A DNA stretch of 64,000 nt. It comes from Trichuris trichiura. Its lineage: Eukaryota; Nematoda; Enoplea; Trichinellida; Trichuridae. A program made the translations under genes and the position numbers. Of this stretch, positions 20,706 through 35,504 are shown in pieces. The notes beneath the pieces are model-generated. The model saw only the letters and a program-made list of their open reading frames with translations, was not told where the DNA came from and searched no databases. Position 1 is the first letter of the stretch, and each line of letters starts with the position of its first letter. Location: contig JBAJFE010000026.1 in NCBI GenBank assembly GCA_037903355.1, forward strand, positions 5,208,001 to 5,272,000, given 5' to 3'.

Positions 20706-23700
20706 AATTAAAAAACGATGAATAAAAGACATAATCGACTAGCTGAAGCCAATCAGGGAATCAATTCATCATAGGAATCAAGAATTTCAGTTTAAGTGTC
20801 GATTGGGTCATCGAAATATTCATAATTCGTCTTAGCAATATCTGCGTATAAATGAGCTTCTTTCTTCTGCAATCACATTGTCAGTTTAGTATCTTTACGG
20901 TAGTTCAACAATTTATCTACCGTTTTATGGGCGCCTGAACCTGAGACAGACGAAACGAAAAGTGAATTCTTCAACGAAATCCTGGATATCCGCTATTCCA
21001 TTCCGTAATGCCAAATAAAATTTAATTAATTCACTGTTTCTGGAAAAAATACCAGTCGTGTATCTTCGGATATAACCGGCTTGAAAATATGGATGAAACT
21101 GTAAACAAGACCCACATTTTAACCAGTATGGGTACTTAAACTGCTTTTTCAAAAGATTAAACTAAATACATGCAAATAAAAGATAACATGTAGGAAACAA
21201 CATGCAAAATGAACATGTTTCTTGCGGCAGAATTAAAAACTGCAAAAATGACGCATGGCCTCTTCAATTAAATATTCGAATGCTTATAAGACCTCAATAT
21301 CGTGTTTATCCAAACAAATTAAAGCAACACGCGACGTTCGCAAGCGAAACTCCAAACCTTCGAACACTGAAACCTAAAATATTAATTAGAAAGATGTCCT
21401 CCTCAAACTAAACGGATTTCAAAATGTAGTAAATGCAGCAGAGCTGAAACCCACAGTTAGATAAAATACACATATTCATTGCACTAATGATAATTTCCAC
21501 AATTACGACAAAAGAGTTTGAGATTTCAACAACGATCTAAAGATGAAAAAAACGCCTTCTGCACTTCCGCCTACAAAATAGCTTCAATGTGCGATTTTAT
21601 TCAAGTGGGATTTACTCTACAACTGGACAATAGATATTAAAACTGTGCTACCTTATCGAGCGAATTTATGAAAGACAGGAATACGGAAGAAATTCAGCTG
21701 CTTCCGCATGTAAAGTTATCCAGATATCTATCGTAAACTCACAGATTCTACCGGTACAAAAGTCGTGCTCAAACATAAAGATAAAAAGGTTTATCGACAT
21801 AGAGTTCTCACGTAGACGGCATACATGTTTCTTGTTCGAGAAAGTCAAATCACATCTTGAATAATCGTTTACAAGGGGATCTGCTTTCGACAGCCAACAA
21901 ATTAATTCTTTCTAACGACTGATCCAAGTCTCGTTATCTTGAAACAACTTGCTTATTCCTAAATTTGCTTAGTCACCCGTTCAGATGGCTTCGAGACATG
22001 ACAAATGAATGTATAAGTGCAACACTGCCAAAAAGTGACATTACTGAACAGTTGAATAAAAGCCAGGTCTTCTGAAGCTTTCTAATTCGTCATCCATGCA
22101 TTGACGATCACATGATTAAGACAGCAAGTCATGGAAACTGAATTCAGCTCAAGTTTTGGGTACCGGCTATTCCATGTTATAATCATACTTATAGTTTCCT
22201 CAACAAGCTTTGCTTCGTGTTTACAGTCTTCTCAAACAAGATGAACAGGTAATGCAACAACTACAAAGTTTCGGGATAATGAACAACGCTGTAAGGGCAA
22301 TTGTTTTCCTTAAGAATCTGGAATCTTCTCAACGAATACTACAGTTTGCAAACATGTACAACACAACGACTTTGAACTCTGTAACACCACTCAGATCCAA
22401 CAAATGCAAAACCGCGTTTTGAAAATGACTATCAATACTAATACATCAAAGCGTAACTCTTGTGACACTACTTCTTCCTTGTTAATGAACGTGTATTTGC
22501 ATAATCTAAAGGGCCATATATGCCTGTCTAACCGGAAAAAAATCAGTTCATTGCAAGATAAAAGACTAGGATTACCCTCCAAACAATCCCATTCACAATG
22601 GAAATATTAGTAACAGATTTTCCGCAAACACTGACAGACATTTTTGCGTCGCAAGAAGTCTTAAAAGCATTTCTTAAAACGTTAAATATGCATTAATAGT
22701 CGTTGTTTAATTCTGTTGGCGAAGAAAGCTAACTTTCTTTAGAGTAGAGAAAGCATTCAACGCTTTGTCTTACAGCAACAACCTCAAGGGCGTAACTATT
22801 CAAGAAAAAGTTTTTCCTCCGTGGGGGATTAAGGAAGATGGTCGAGGACGAGCAACAACGGGTTTCTGATTGCCAGTCAATGCCATCACTACAATAAGGA
22901 ATGGTCACACGGAAGAAGTACGTACAGCTTGGCCTCGGGAGAAAAGTAGCGTACGGAAATGAGGCCACGGTGACAACTGCTCATGTGCTCATTCACAAAG
23001 GGCCAGTTTAAACTTGGATGGATGCCTGAACGTGCTAGCCAACAGCAACGTACGTTAGATGATAACCTCGGGCCAACTTCCGTGCATTACAAGTCGCGGA
23101 GCTGCTAAGCCCTTAAAAACCCTCATTTGTTAATTGCGCGCTGCTGGCAGATCATTTCCAGACCAGACATTAGAGCAACACAAACTGCACGTATTTTGCT
23201 TCCTCATACGGACGCATAATAAACAGTTCAATACAGACTAAGTGCTACGCAAAGAGCACTGCACCGACCGAGTGGCAGCATGTAACCAGCGAACAGGAAA
23301 TACATGTGCGGAAAGGTAAAGTCCATAGGGCATACTAGTACCATCTGAATCTCACGGTAGGATGGTCAACGGGATTTATGCTCAACAAGAGAAGCACCAG
23401 TGACCCTTTTTCGAACTGTCTATTGTAAATGCCTAAAGGTCGCGGTCGTGACCTGTGACAGTGCAGTAGAAAGAAGTAGATGCATTGTTAAACACAGGTC
23501 AATTGTTCTTCCGCTTCTGCGCATACGCGCAACAGGCTAACGCGCAGTCGGCAAAGACATGTTCAACAACGAAACAGCCACGACATTTGATAGCGTGACA
23601 ACGCCAGCAAAGTAAAGATATGACTGTTTCTAAAAAGGCAAACAGTTCGACGTAGCAGAAAAGCGCCGCGCTGACTGCAGTAATAACTAACAAATGCTAT

Positions 23701-26700
23701 AGCTAGTAAAGACATTTCCTCCTAAGAAGACGGTGGCACTAAAAATGAAATGATCGGCAGTGTGCACCAATTTCATGCGCTAACGAAACCAGTTCATTTA
23801 TCGTTTGCAGCGAAAACTTGAACTGTTTTCCATTCTGTATTTTTTTCCAGTCAAATAGTCTTCTACAGTTCAGTTACTTACGAATGAAGACTGCTTACCT
23901 CTTCGTCGAGTATTAATGTCGAGCAGACCGCTTGCACATACGCTAACAAAATGAAACAGCAAAAGTGTTACGAAGCATACACCTTTGTACACACACGGCT
24001 GCCACATGGACTGTTTGTTCACCGCACAGCCCGTGGACGGTCACCACGTATACAGCGATTCAGCGTGACACTTCTCAAGAAACCAACCACCTGAAAATGC
24101 ACACAGGTTATTGGTGCTTCTGATCCGCATGTTCACACGGTATTGACGATTGGCCACTTCCAGCTTTTGTCCTTTGGGAGAAACTAACGCGTCAGTGAAA
24201 CGGGTCTCGCGGGGACAATACGGTAAGAGAGAAATGCAGGTTTGTAACCAGTGCGATCAAACAGATAGTTGCGCCACGTAGAGCGAATCACTCACCTAGC
24301 CGGTGCCAACGATAGAAACTTCTGAACAAGGTTTAACATGGACTACACTCTATTTGAATGGGTGTGACAATGCATGCTCAATTCTTTCATGTAGTATAAA
24401 TGCTGAACTCACCTGTAGGAAAAAGTCTCTCTCAACTATGTTACTGGTCTCGGCTGGAAGAATCGTTAACTACACCGCACAAGCGTCATAAGGATAGTGT
24501 TGCAAGGAACCTCCAGTTCTACTGCCTCAGCTGGTCAACCCATTTTATTCCTTCTTTCCTCGCTGAAATTCACAGTTCCCGCTTAGCTAATGCACTGAAA
24601 AGGCAGCGTCAGTACGGTGCTCGCATACATTTTGAGCGTAAAGCTTATAAACCGATCGCAACAATGAGTTTGAGGTCTGCAATTCTGTAACAAAAGCTGG
24701 AATACCTTTTCTGGTGTTTTGACAGCCTTTGTTATCATAGTGCTTACTGACTGAGACTGCGCGTCCGTGCCAAACGGGAATCGTTTTCATAACGTTATAT
24801 AGGACAAAAGGTAGAAGACTCCTCTATCTTTGACTGTTCCAGTCAGGATTTCTTGGAAACACACTATCTGATGCGCCCTTTCTGTTGCTTCATTAAAGAG
24901 CTTTTGGAAAAATCCTTTCCTGAGAGGTACGTCATACCATTTTAAGAAATTACCATTTTTAACTATCGGCCTGTCAACCTCATAAGTAGGATCACAAACA
25001 TGAGACTACTGAGAAATGAGGAGTCACGCGTTACTCAGCTTTCTGATCCTGCGCAAGAGTATTATAACGACTAGACCAGCTCCAACTCAAACAGCTTTCA
25101 GGTGAAGAACGTGCTCGCCTGATTCTGCTTTTCCATGCGTGCAGAAGATGAAAACAACGTTCGCTCATATTTATCAAAGAACTATTAATTGGATCAAATT
25201 TCACTTTTTGTTTTATAAAGGTACGTGTAGCGGTATGTGGGATAGATATTTCAACATTCTGAACTGCCAGGATAAGCTAACCTGGCCCCACAACAACGCT
25301 TTTACACCTACAGAGAAAAAATACTTCACATCCTTCATGTGAAGCGGGATTGCATACTCTGCAGTTGAGGAATAACAGCTCAACGAATGGATAGATGAAT
25401 ACCTGAAGCACACTGCAAACCGAAAACGAAACTCATGGAGCGATTTTGCACCATTCAACAATACACACGCGCTACCAAATCTTCAGCATCGAACGAGTGA
25501 GTTTTGAAAGCATTCGCTTTGCAAGTGCACGCAGAAAATTTTGCCTATTGGCAGCTGTGCATCGAGGTGCCCTACAAGCTTTCCCGCTTTGGCTGCAAAC
25601 CATGGACCGAAGATAGAGCACAGCGTACCAAAAGCATAAACTCTATCGATTGAACCAGGAAATCAAATCTTCAAGGTCATATGACTGAAGTTTTGAAACA
25701 GCTGCCAAGAATTTCATAGCAGAAAAGGTTATAGAAACTATTTCGAACATCAGCGAAAAGAACTCGCTACTTGCATAAACACAAATCTATCCACTCCAAA
25801 CCTGTAGATAGCATCTGCAAAGAATAGTTGGTGAACGAGGACAGCAAAACGGCATGACGAGTCCGCGGTAGAACCTAGGGCAGAATAGACGGTATGGAAG
25901 CCTAAGGAATTTCATATGTTGAAAAACGTATAGAAAGCTTAACGGAGTTGATAATATCGTTCCTTTGTGATGCTAAGCATCGAGATGAACGTCAAAGAAA
26001 GTTTAAGTCAAAATAATGTGATAAAATCGACAAGATTGAGAAGCGACGCAAGTTATCAGCAGGTGAAGCAGTCAAACGTGTTTGATACATCTGCAAGCCC
26101 AGTGGCGCGACAATAATGGGCTCAGAACTTCCCAGCGCATCTAGCATGTGACATGGAACATTGTTCGATAGTTTAAGTGGTCACTTCACAACTTTGGTTA
26201 GCCTCACTTTACTACTTGTAAAACTGGTGCCCTTTTACCCCTCTTAATTTCACTGCAACAACTACAAGAAATCACGTAATAAGCGAACTTCTTTGTTAGC
26301 GCACATTTAATCATACAAGCTCTCAGAAAATGCCTGTTGGTAATGGAACTTTACCTGCATCATAAAGTGCTTAGGAGAAAAATGTTGGAAGAACAAGACA
26401 AGCAGATTGCACTTCCATAAGTTTTGACAGAGCGAATGTCCTCAGTTGGATGTCATCTAGCAAACATATGTAGAATTTCCTCTCGCAAGAGACTAATTCC
26501 TTTAGTGCGTCAGTAATCATCGTGGATTCAGCAAAAAAGCATGGTTAAAGGAGCAATGATGTAGACGTCATAGCAAAGCCAACGTACAAGACTGATCATT
26601 TTTCAGGATTATCTTTAATATTTATAGCAAATTCACGTTGATAACGGCAGTTCTTAAGATGTAAACATTTTAGCACTAAAAACGATTTATCCTTTTCCCC

Positions 26701-28139
26701 TCCGTTAGAAAGAATACGTTCAGCAGAGAAAGTCTTTGGTGAACACAGGGACATTCACACTTTGGGCTGCTATATCGATCTTTTGAAATCTGTAGATCTG
26801 TACTCCCCTTTTTGGCACATTGAGAATTTTGCATCTATTGCAGAGTTAACGGGAACCTTCCGTACTGCACACTTAATGTATACCGGCTGAAGACAGCGGT
26901 GTGCATAAGCAATCCTTTTCCGGAACAGCTCCTGAACACAGATGAAGCCTGGCCAGATGGGAGGGAAACTAAACTTATTACAAGAGAATGCTTAATTCGT
27001 TGGAGTTTTCAGTAATGCCTTTACCTATCTCCAGTGCCAAACAGAGCCTAGCGTGCCGAACATTTGCAACGACATTTAAAGCTCACAACTGTAGTTGCAC
27101 ATTAATTAGGTGTAACCACATAAAAATGGAGTAAGTACGCTCAGACAAAAAACCTCGCAGAAGGAAAAACGTACTACTGACTACAGAGAAATATGCCCCA
27201 AAATGAGGAGGATAATGAACTTTAAAAAAAGCCTTAACGAACTTTAAAAAAGCCTTTGGCAGGAAACCAGGAAAATGGAATTGAAACTACGAACCGCTGA
27301 ATAAAGAATGTTCGGTAACCGTCTTTGAAAACTTTTTATTCTTTGGTGACTTGGGGCAACGTAAAGTAAATATTTTACTCTTCCAAGCTTCCAGAGTCAC
27401 AGTAGTGCCACTGCTTCCCGCTGAACGCGGAAATGGAGAATAAAAAATTTAATTCATAAATACCTGTTGTAAAAAAACTGATAAATTTCTCTGAAAACTC
27501 TATGATAAGCTTTAAATCTTCGACCTTAACTGTATTGACATACTGAGAGTAATGGAGCAACAAGTGAATGAAAAATGATCACGTTGACTGCGTTAACCGG
27601 CTAGTGCGCAGAGAGAGTATTAAGCGACAAACCGTTGGTATAACGGCAGATAACAATCTCTATATAGTACGATAAAGCTCACGTCGCTTTTTACAGGAAT
27701 ATTGCAAAACAGAACTTAACCTCATTTTCCTCAGACGCAATCGCGTGAACTTGCATTCACGCAATACTCATTTTCGACCAAGCATTTTGCCTCAGAGGAC
27801 AGGAACGTTCAAGAAGCTGGGCGGTAAAAGAATTCAAAATACGGACCTTCTTTGTCAAAGTTACTGGACGCGCTTCATCCTATTTGTCGAATTAATCAAT
27901 GTGAACAACAAGCAACTTACCAAGACGCTAAAAATAAAGAAAACATTCACGCTCATTTTAACGGAGGAAACAATCGGAAGAAAAAGAATTGATTTCCAAC
28001 ACAGGGACGTATTCACCTTATTTTAAATTGTGAAATAAATATGCTGTTGTTCCAGTTTAATGCACTTGATTGTCTGATTATTTCTTCCGTTTAGCCGCTG
28101 AAAACAGGTTCTGAGGAGGCGCTGTACAACCGCTCAACT
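20706..28139. other. Non-coding stretch, no gene recognised
   Basis: Open frames are short (under 100 codons), often overlap on opposite strands, and show no domain, signal peptide or convincing splice chain. A small direct repeat (GAACTTTAAAAAA, AGCCTT) occurs at about 27220-27260. Confidence 0.55.
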
Positions 28140-28177
28140 ACGTACGCACGTACGCACAAACAGTTTGTTATCTTGCA

Positions 28178-28192
28178 AGAGAGAGAGTTAGA

Positions 28193-28223
<31 letters not shown>
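28178..28223. repeat. (GA)n microsatellite
   Basis: GA dinucleotide run broken by TT and a T. A short (CGTACGCA)2 tract lies just before it at about 28141-28156. Confidence 0.95.
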
Positions 28224-29690
28224 CTTCCGTTAAAAGTGTAGGAAAACATTAGGACGGAACACTTCTTGTCACACACATGAGAGGCCATAAAAGCTCAGAA
28301 TAACTTTGGAACCTCGTGTACACATCAACTCACCGTAAGGAAAGAACAAGGAGAATTTATAGTCGTAGTAAAAGTTTTCTGCTGTTCAAAGAAAACAGGA
28401 CTCCGAAACGAGGTTGCCCATGCTATTACGATGCCTGAAGAAAGAAACAGCAAGTAAACTATTGCGGCATTCATTCAACGTGTGCGCGCAAATGAATAGG
28501 CGCCACTAAAGTCAATCCAGCAACACTGCTGTATCCTGCAAGAGCTTAACGCTCAGTTGAGCGCTTCAGCAGGAAGTGGCCATTTTTGGTAAGTTTGAAG
28601 AAAAATACATAAATGAAAGCCACTTGCGGTTGTAACTGGCTGATGTTTGGGGAGTTCAAACAACGTTTCCTTTTGTCATTATTGAGTTGCCCTGCTACTA
28701 GGCTATTTATCCACAGCATGGAATTTACCAAGCTGTTATATGTTGGACGGACATTCAGTTGAAATCATATTTTGCATGGATGGTGGAATGAACACGCGGC
28801 TACAAACAACCTTCAAGCAAGTGTAACAAAACTTCGAAACCTGCGACTATTTTCAGAAATCAAACGTAAATTTTAACAATTTATTCCATTGTCACTTGCT
28901 TCAAAAAATGTTTATTGAATGAAGTTAACCTAGAAGTTAATTCACCTGAGCGCAAACTCGTTTTGGTTTTTCACAAGTGTCACCGAATCAATCTGTCAAC
29001 CTAGTAATTAATAGTTCCATAATCACTTTCCCCCTAATCTGGTTGACCCATGTTTCGTTAACAGATTGGCTTAAGCTATCCCTGACTACTGGAAAAAATG
29101 GCGCGAAAAGGTCGAGCGGCGCAGGTCACCAACAGAACTTCGGTGGCGTCTCCGGTCTAGTAGCAAGGTTGCCACTGAGTTTCTGTCCGGCGCTTTGGGA
29201 GCGACTCAACAGCTTAGTAAATCACCTAAGGAACACGGTGTGGCGAACGTATTAAACATTGGCAATCTGTTCATTCAGACAACTTGAATTCCTCAGCTGA
29301 ACACCTTAGTGCTTGTTATTGCCTATAATTAGCGTTGAGACTTCCAAACCAAGTGCTCGCTATATCCTGATTAGATAAAATATAGGCAATGATTGGCCTG
29401 GATAATAAACATGAAAATGAATAACTCATTGCCATTTAGTTCTCTCAGAAGGCTGATGAAAACTTGCAGTAACCGCGTTTTATTTTACCTGACAGTTTCA
29501 GCTGCTATTTCACCATACATATACACCATTGAAGAGAACTTTTCAGGAAGGACTTTTTAGCTCTTTAACGCTAATAAATATTCATGAAAACTTTTAAGAT
29601 CAAATCCAGCTCACATTGGCGCACGAATGCGTTGAAAGAGCTTTCAGAACGTCCGCTGCCCCATTTGAGGCGTGAAACAGCAACTTTTCC
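28224..29690. other. Non-coding stretch
   Basis: No gene-like signal beyond short frames (for example 28977-29255, plus). Confidence 0.5.
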
Positions 29691-29770
29691 GGCCGGTTAG
29701 CTCAAATGATAGATGAGTTAAGAGCATAAAGTTAACAATGACAAGGGTATTGCCGCGTTCCAGTCGCGTA
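29691..29770 (+). pseudogene. Degenerate tRNA-Ile-like sequence
   Basis: Begins GGCCGGTTAGCTCA, as in eukaryotic tRNA-Ile, which covers the 5' acceptor strand and A box. After about 50 bp it has GCGTTCCAGTCGCG in place of the GGTTCGATCC B box. The D arm and anticodon arm do not pair properly. It is best read as a tRNA pseudogene or the head of an old SINE. Confidence 0.35.
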
Positions 29771-32700
29771 ATACTTTACGTAAATTAATCACATTACTTT
29801 GTAAACAGCAAATGCCAAGCGATTTCGCGCAATCGAACCTATGTAAACTTATTTAAATACAAATGAATACTTCAAAAGTCAGTTTGCACTGCAATAGCAC
29901 TTTAGTTTTACGTGTGATAGAATACACCGAAGACTTTAACTTCGGAGCTCTATTTTCAAAAATTTTCGCTGCCCGCGTAGTGGCTCTTTCTTCACCGTTA
30001 ACGAGTAAACTTCCTTTTAGCACAAGTTACTGGCGAGTTAATGTAAATCATTCCAAGCGTTACTTTGTTCTTTCAGCAAAGTAACTTTAACATTCATTCG
30101 CAAGTACCAAAACAGAAAAATCCACCACTACTAAAACTGCATGGCGACGATCGAATTTTCCATTAAACTATCTTTTGGAGGTAAATAACCCATCGCCGTG
30201 AGGTAGAAAATCATACACTAATTAAAATTCCGTAAGACCTATGTACGACAACCTGCAACACTTGAGAACCATTCGTCACTTAGAGGATAAAGAGAAGAAA
30301 AAGCCTGAGAAAACGGCAGAAGAATTATGCTTCAAGAAGCGTTGAGTCACAGTAGCTGGCTTCAGTGGTTGGGTTTTTCAGCATGTATCGCTCAACAGAA
30401 ACCATTCGTCAAGCACGTGTCTCTCAACATAAACTACTTGCCAACTACAACAAATAAAAAGGAAGTACTATTTTGTCTCCTGATATTAGCGGCAACATGC
30501 ATCCCGAAAACGTAATTCATTACCTATTAATATTCCAGTTTAATACGAAATGAATTATTTAGGTGTGTGAAAGAAAGTGCTATTTATGCATACGGATGAC
30601 GACGGGAGGCAAGATAGAAACATCTCCCAAAATTAAGTAAGTTATCAATGCTCACCTTAAAGGTTGAATACATACCGTGTCATGATGGGACATGCTCAGG
30701 AAAAAAGATGTTATTCTTCATGCGGTACTGCAACAAGAATAGCTGACAATTCATCTTTTTAGCACAAATTATGCTGCGGACAAAAAATAGGAAAAAAAAT
30801 TATCATTTTAAAAGATAAAAATAAATGCACTGATTTTGTCAACTGCGCACTTACTTAAATTAATTGCTAAGGCGGCTATACTGCGGATAGCGTTACCCGC
30901 TACATTGTCCTTTGCATATACGGAGTTGCGTACAAAAAATTTCCGTAGTAACGTGGAAACTGGCAAGTTTCATAGCGAAGAAACTCGGCATTTTCACATA
31001 CTAACACCGTCTTTAAATAATGCATGCAGAATGGTAGAGGATAAGGAATGTTGAAAAAATTTACTGGAAATACTTCTTTGTTTACCCTTTCTGTTACAAC
31101 TTTTCTTTCAGACAAACGAAAGAAAACAGATTAGCTGACACTTCGTATATTCGTGATAAAAATGTTACAGTGTCCCCGTTGAATGAAAAAGGTAAGTGTA
31201 AACTCAAAGAAAGATCAGAGCTTTGAGCATCGCCAGGTCCCATCCTCAGTCTAATAAGTTAAATGGTCAACTTTCCACACCGCTCAATCAAATTTGGCTT
31301 CAATGCCTAGTAAGTAGAATGGTGATTCTCCACCGTTTACGTTATTTCGCTGAAAACAGAACCAGGTTGTTCGGAAGGCTCTGATCTTTCTTCATGCTCA
31401 TATTTATTTTTTTCTATTAGCGGGTGTACCGTACCCTTTATCATAAAAACCTATACTCCCGTTACAAGATATCCATAGTATGTCAGATATTCAAACACTC
31501 ACTTTTATAATATTTAAGAACACTTCGCGGCGAACAACTGCCAGGAACAGTAAACTTCAAAAAGACACATTCTTATATTCAATCAAGAAAAGGCAATGCA
31601 CAGTTCATACTTGAAATGTAACCCAACTATCGCGCGGAGGTTGCGTTGAGATGAAACAACCGTTAAAAGAATTGCTGGTCAAGAGCTTTAGTTTCTTTAA
31701 TGTAAGTCAGTTTAAGCAAAAGTTGTTACTGCTCGAGATTCCGGACGAAGTGTCCAATCGATTACGCGTAAGTGCACTAACGTTGACATGCCAACGCTAA
31801 TTTGTGGAAACAATCCGGTAGCGAACCGATAGCACAGTGGGTTCGCAAACTTTGATACCATATTTCTAAAGCTATTACGCAGTCTGACGGAGCTCTGACT
31901 ACTACGGTGAAGTCCGACAACGAGAAGAGGTCTGCAAAATCAACGTGACAACTTAGCAACTCGTTCTTGCTATACGCTAGTAGTTCTACGCTAAAAATCA
32001 CGCTAGCTTCTTGCCTGCGCAGCAGAGCAGGGAACAAGGCATTAACAAACGCGAAGGATTAGCCTCTCCGTAGCTTGATGGAAAAAAGACGCATCGACTA
32101 AGACAAGGTACGAAATCGCCTGGGAACCATCTATCGTAAAGCGCAGTCAGAATTGTCCATGCACATTCAATTTCGACTACGACTGATCACTCATCATAGC
32201 AAACAGTTTATACGTTTCCCAGCTTTTCGACTGCGGTCTTGATCATAGGAGAGCGACAATGAAAGATGTTTCCTGCTGGTTTGCCGATGAGATTAGACCA
32301 GAAAGGTAACTAGTAGTTTAGCGCGGTTATGCTCACATAAACAATGTAAACCGTAGAGACTACAATAAACAATACTATTCCGAACGTCAGAAAAGCAGGA
32401 TGAATACTTGAGAACGTTTTTCATCATTATTGACAATTTTCCATCAACTTATCCAGCCGCTTATTACGCCCTTTAGCTAGGAACAGTATTATTACTAACG
32501 GGCAGGTCAGCTATTTCAATAAAACGAAGCTAGCGACCTGCTTCGAAGAAACACCCTGAAAAGGGAAATATTAATAGCGGAGGTTCTCTTTTTTCAGCGT
32601 GACTGATACCGTACAAACAGTTTGAAACGTGACGAAATTCTACGGCCCCGTATAAGGAAACTACGTTTTTAATGGAAATTTTCTAGCATAAATGAAGCTC

Positions 32701-32950
32701 CCCGTAAGTCGAAAAAAATTGGGTAAGGTAATTATTTAATATGTATACCACTGAAGAATCATATTCTGTTTGCTCCCAGCATGCCAAATAAACATCTATA
32801 GTATGATTGCGGTACCTCACAAAGTCTGCTCACCCAGTCGTTTGCCGAACTAACTGGTTTCGACATGCACTTGAACGTTCATTTTCAGTCTGCCGTGCCG
32901 ATACAAGTCTTACTCTTTAAGACGTCGCGGCTTACTCCGGTCGTTCTTCG
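29771..32950. other. Non-coding stretch
   Basis: No coding, RNA or repeat feature that I can support. Confidence 0.5.
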
Positions 32951-32976
32951 AGAAGAAGAAGAAGAAGAAGAAGAAA
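32951..32976. repeat. (GAA)n microsatellite
   Basis: Eight AAG/GAA units in a row. Confidence 0.95.
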
Positions 32977-35069
32977 ACAGCAACTCCTAGATAAGAATTC
33001 CGAACAAAGAACAAACATAGTCATTCCGACAATGTAGCAGCCAAAGGTAGACTCACAATACGGTAATGTTGCAAAGAAAATGAAGTCTGAAAAACTGAGC
33101 CTGATCGCTAGTAAGCTATTCGAAGTCAGTTTGTCCAACAAAACTTGTTCTGTCCTATTTCATTTTCACGTTGTGGGAAAAGTAGTAAACGATGCCGACG
33201 TTCGCGCACCGCAATGAAATTTATCATAGCGGTGTTCTAATAGTCAAGGGAGTGTCTGTATGTGGGACGCAAACATAATCGAATTCGTTGCTAGCTGGCA
33301 AAGGAGACACCATTTTCCTGCGCCAATGTTGCAGACCGTGACTACGAATTGGTCAAGGACGTCCGATAACGGCAAATTTCGAACGACCTATACTGATGTT
33401 GCATGCAGAAGTTTTTGAATCCTCGGCGCAATTGCAATCTCAGCGATAATGCAACGGCCAAGCAAAGATCATTACCGCGCCACTTGGGGGTCGACGCTCT
33501 AGGAAAGCGAAACAACTATTTCTTGTCGTATTACGCGGAAATAAGTGTCCCTAGAAAGAAACAGTTGAGCATTAATCGATTACAGCCTTGAGTCGACCTA
33601 GTGATACCTCAAAGATTTGTAGACTTGCCAAAATAGTTTAACTATTGCTGCAATATTTCGCCAACTACCATCCGACGTGCGAAAATAGACAATTAGCAAG
33701 AGATGTAAAGCCGAAATGTCACCAATGCACACTTTAAGTTATGGCTGCTTTATTACATGGCCAAACAGCAATTGCTGCAAAATTGTTCTTTAACTTAACT
33801 CTCCAGTGCTCCCTGCTTTTGGGGAAACTCTTGCTGTCGCTGCTATCCATGGAAGAAGAGAACTAGCTAACGCACTTCAATTTCAAAAGGTGAAAACATA
33901 CGCACCTTCCGTCGTGAAACGCAAAGTTTTCATTCTAAACTAAGATCGAGGCGGATCAATTCGTTATGTCCAACTAAAAAGTAGAAGTCTGCAACCGCTT
34001 CTGCATTGAAGACACCCTAAATTGCACTACCCAGCAACAGTTAAAACTGACGTCATACCTTCGACAACGGCGGAAATGCTCAGTTCGTCAGGTTGGCACT
34101 GCGATCGCAAGATAGAGCACGCAGCACTCAACGCAGCAATGGAAAAAGCATTGCCAGCAGTCGTTCAGCGTCTTAATGCAAAGTTTACGAAAACATCATT
34201 GCACAGAACCGCCGAACGTGCGTACGAAGCATCATCTGCTGTTCCGCAGTTGCGCATCGTCAGACGCAACGCATCTGCTCCATAAGAGCAAAAAATAACT
34301 ATTCAAGGCACTGACTTCCTATAACCGTTGCTTCTTTGGGGTTGAGATGAAGTGCTCACTTAAGAGAAGGACAGCAAACAGCTACGGCTTTAATGCAGCT
34401 TATGTAGTGCAAAGCAATGGTTAAATTTTAATAAAGTAAAAAAGCTTAAGCTATACCAGGCTAAAATCTTGTTTCAGCAAAAAGTTACTCATCACGTCAC
34501 ATCCTCCGTCAAAGTTCTCGCTGACGACTACCTAACAGTGAACTTGAGAAGATTCATATTCCATAATTTTTGATGATAAAAGCAAAATTTAGGAGGAAAA
34601 CTGATGCACTCATAATGCAGTTAAAACAGACAAAATCACTGAATCGGCTTCTCTCTTTTCTTTAATATGACGAATAAAGATTAGCTTTAATTTTTGCTCG
34701 CGAAAACTGGAAATTCATGAGCAGACTTAGACTTTATACCATTTTTCAGCTTGCTTTTCTCCTACGGGACTCAGATGCACGGTTCATGCAGTTAAGGCAG
34801 TTCTGACAATTCATTTCGGTGCCCATTCCTTTCATCACACTAAAGAGAGATCCGAAATTTCAATGGTATATTGAAACTTCACATGGAAAAAATAACGAAC
34901 GAAAAGCTTCAACTCATAGCAGTAAAATCTCATTAAGATGCTGCAGTAAACAGCTCGTCGAGCGAAGAGGATACTGCTCCACCAGGCATGGAGCGAATGC
35001 TCAGGAGCTGTTGACAAAAACAGCGAGTGGATGATGCTCCGCGGACCAGATGTGATACTCAAAACACGA
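32977..35069. other. Non-coding stretch, no gene supported
   Basis: The 34022-34285 plus-strand frame (87 codons, Ala/Arg-rich) begins at a TTG and lacks splice support. I see nothing else. Confidence 0.5.
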
Positions 35070-35504
35070 AAGCTGTTCATAAGAACAAATTTAATTGACG
35101 AATGGTTGCGAGCCCCGAGCTGAACCAGCGAGGACGAAACTACTAAGTCAAAGGAGGGACAGAAAGTTCCATGCTATTAGTATTGTTGGTGTTAACGATC
35201 GCTTGCTGAAATAAATGTGCACATCTCTCTGGTTCTCTAGTTCTGAAATGTGCACACGGCAGATATTCTGCCCGTACCATATTTTCTGGAAGCTGTTCAT
35301 AAGAACAAATTTAATTGACGAATGGTTGCGAGCCCCGAGCTGAACCAGCGAGGACGAAACTACTAAGTCAAAGGAGGGACAGAAAGTTCCATGCTATTAG
35401 TATTGTTGGTGTTAACGATCGCTTGCTGAAATAAATGTATCTCTCTGGTTCTCTAGTTCTGAAATGTGCACACGGCAGATATTCTGCCCGTACCATATTT
35501 TCTG
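35070..35504. repeat. Recent 220 bp tandem duplication
   Basis: Copy 1 is 35070-35289 and copy 2 is 35290-35504. Both start AAGCTGTTCATAAGAAC and end CCATATTTTCTG. The only clear difference is four bases (GCAC) missing from copy 2 in the segment AAATGT[GCAC]ATCTCTC. Such identity implies a very recent event or an assembly artefact. Confidence 0.95.

Noticed and set aside
34022..34285. Ala/Arg-rich 87-codon frame
   Set aside because: Begins at TTG, has no splice support and no domain.
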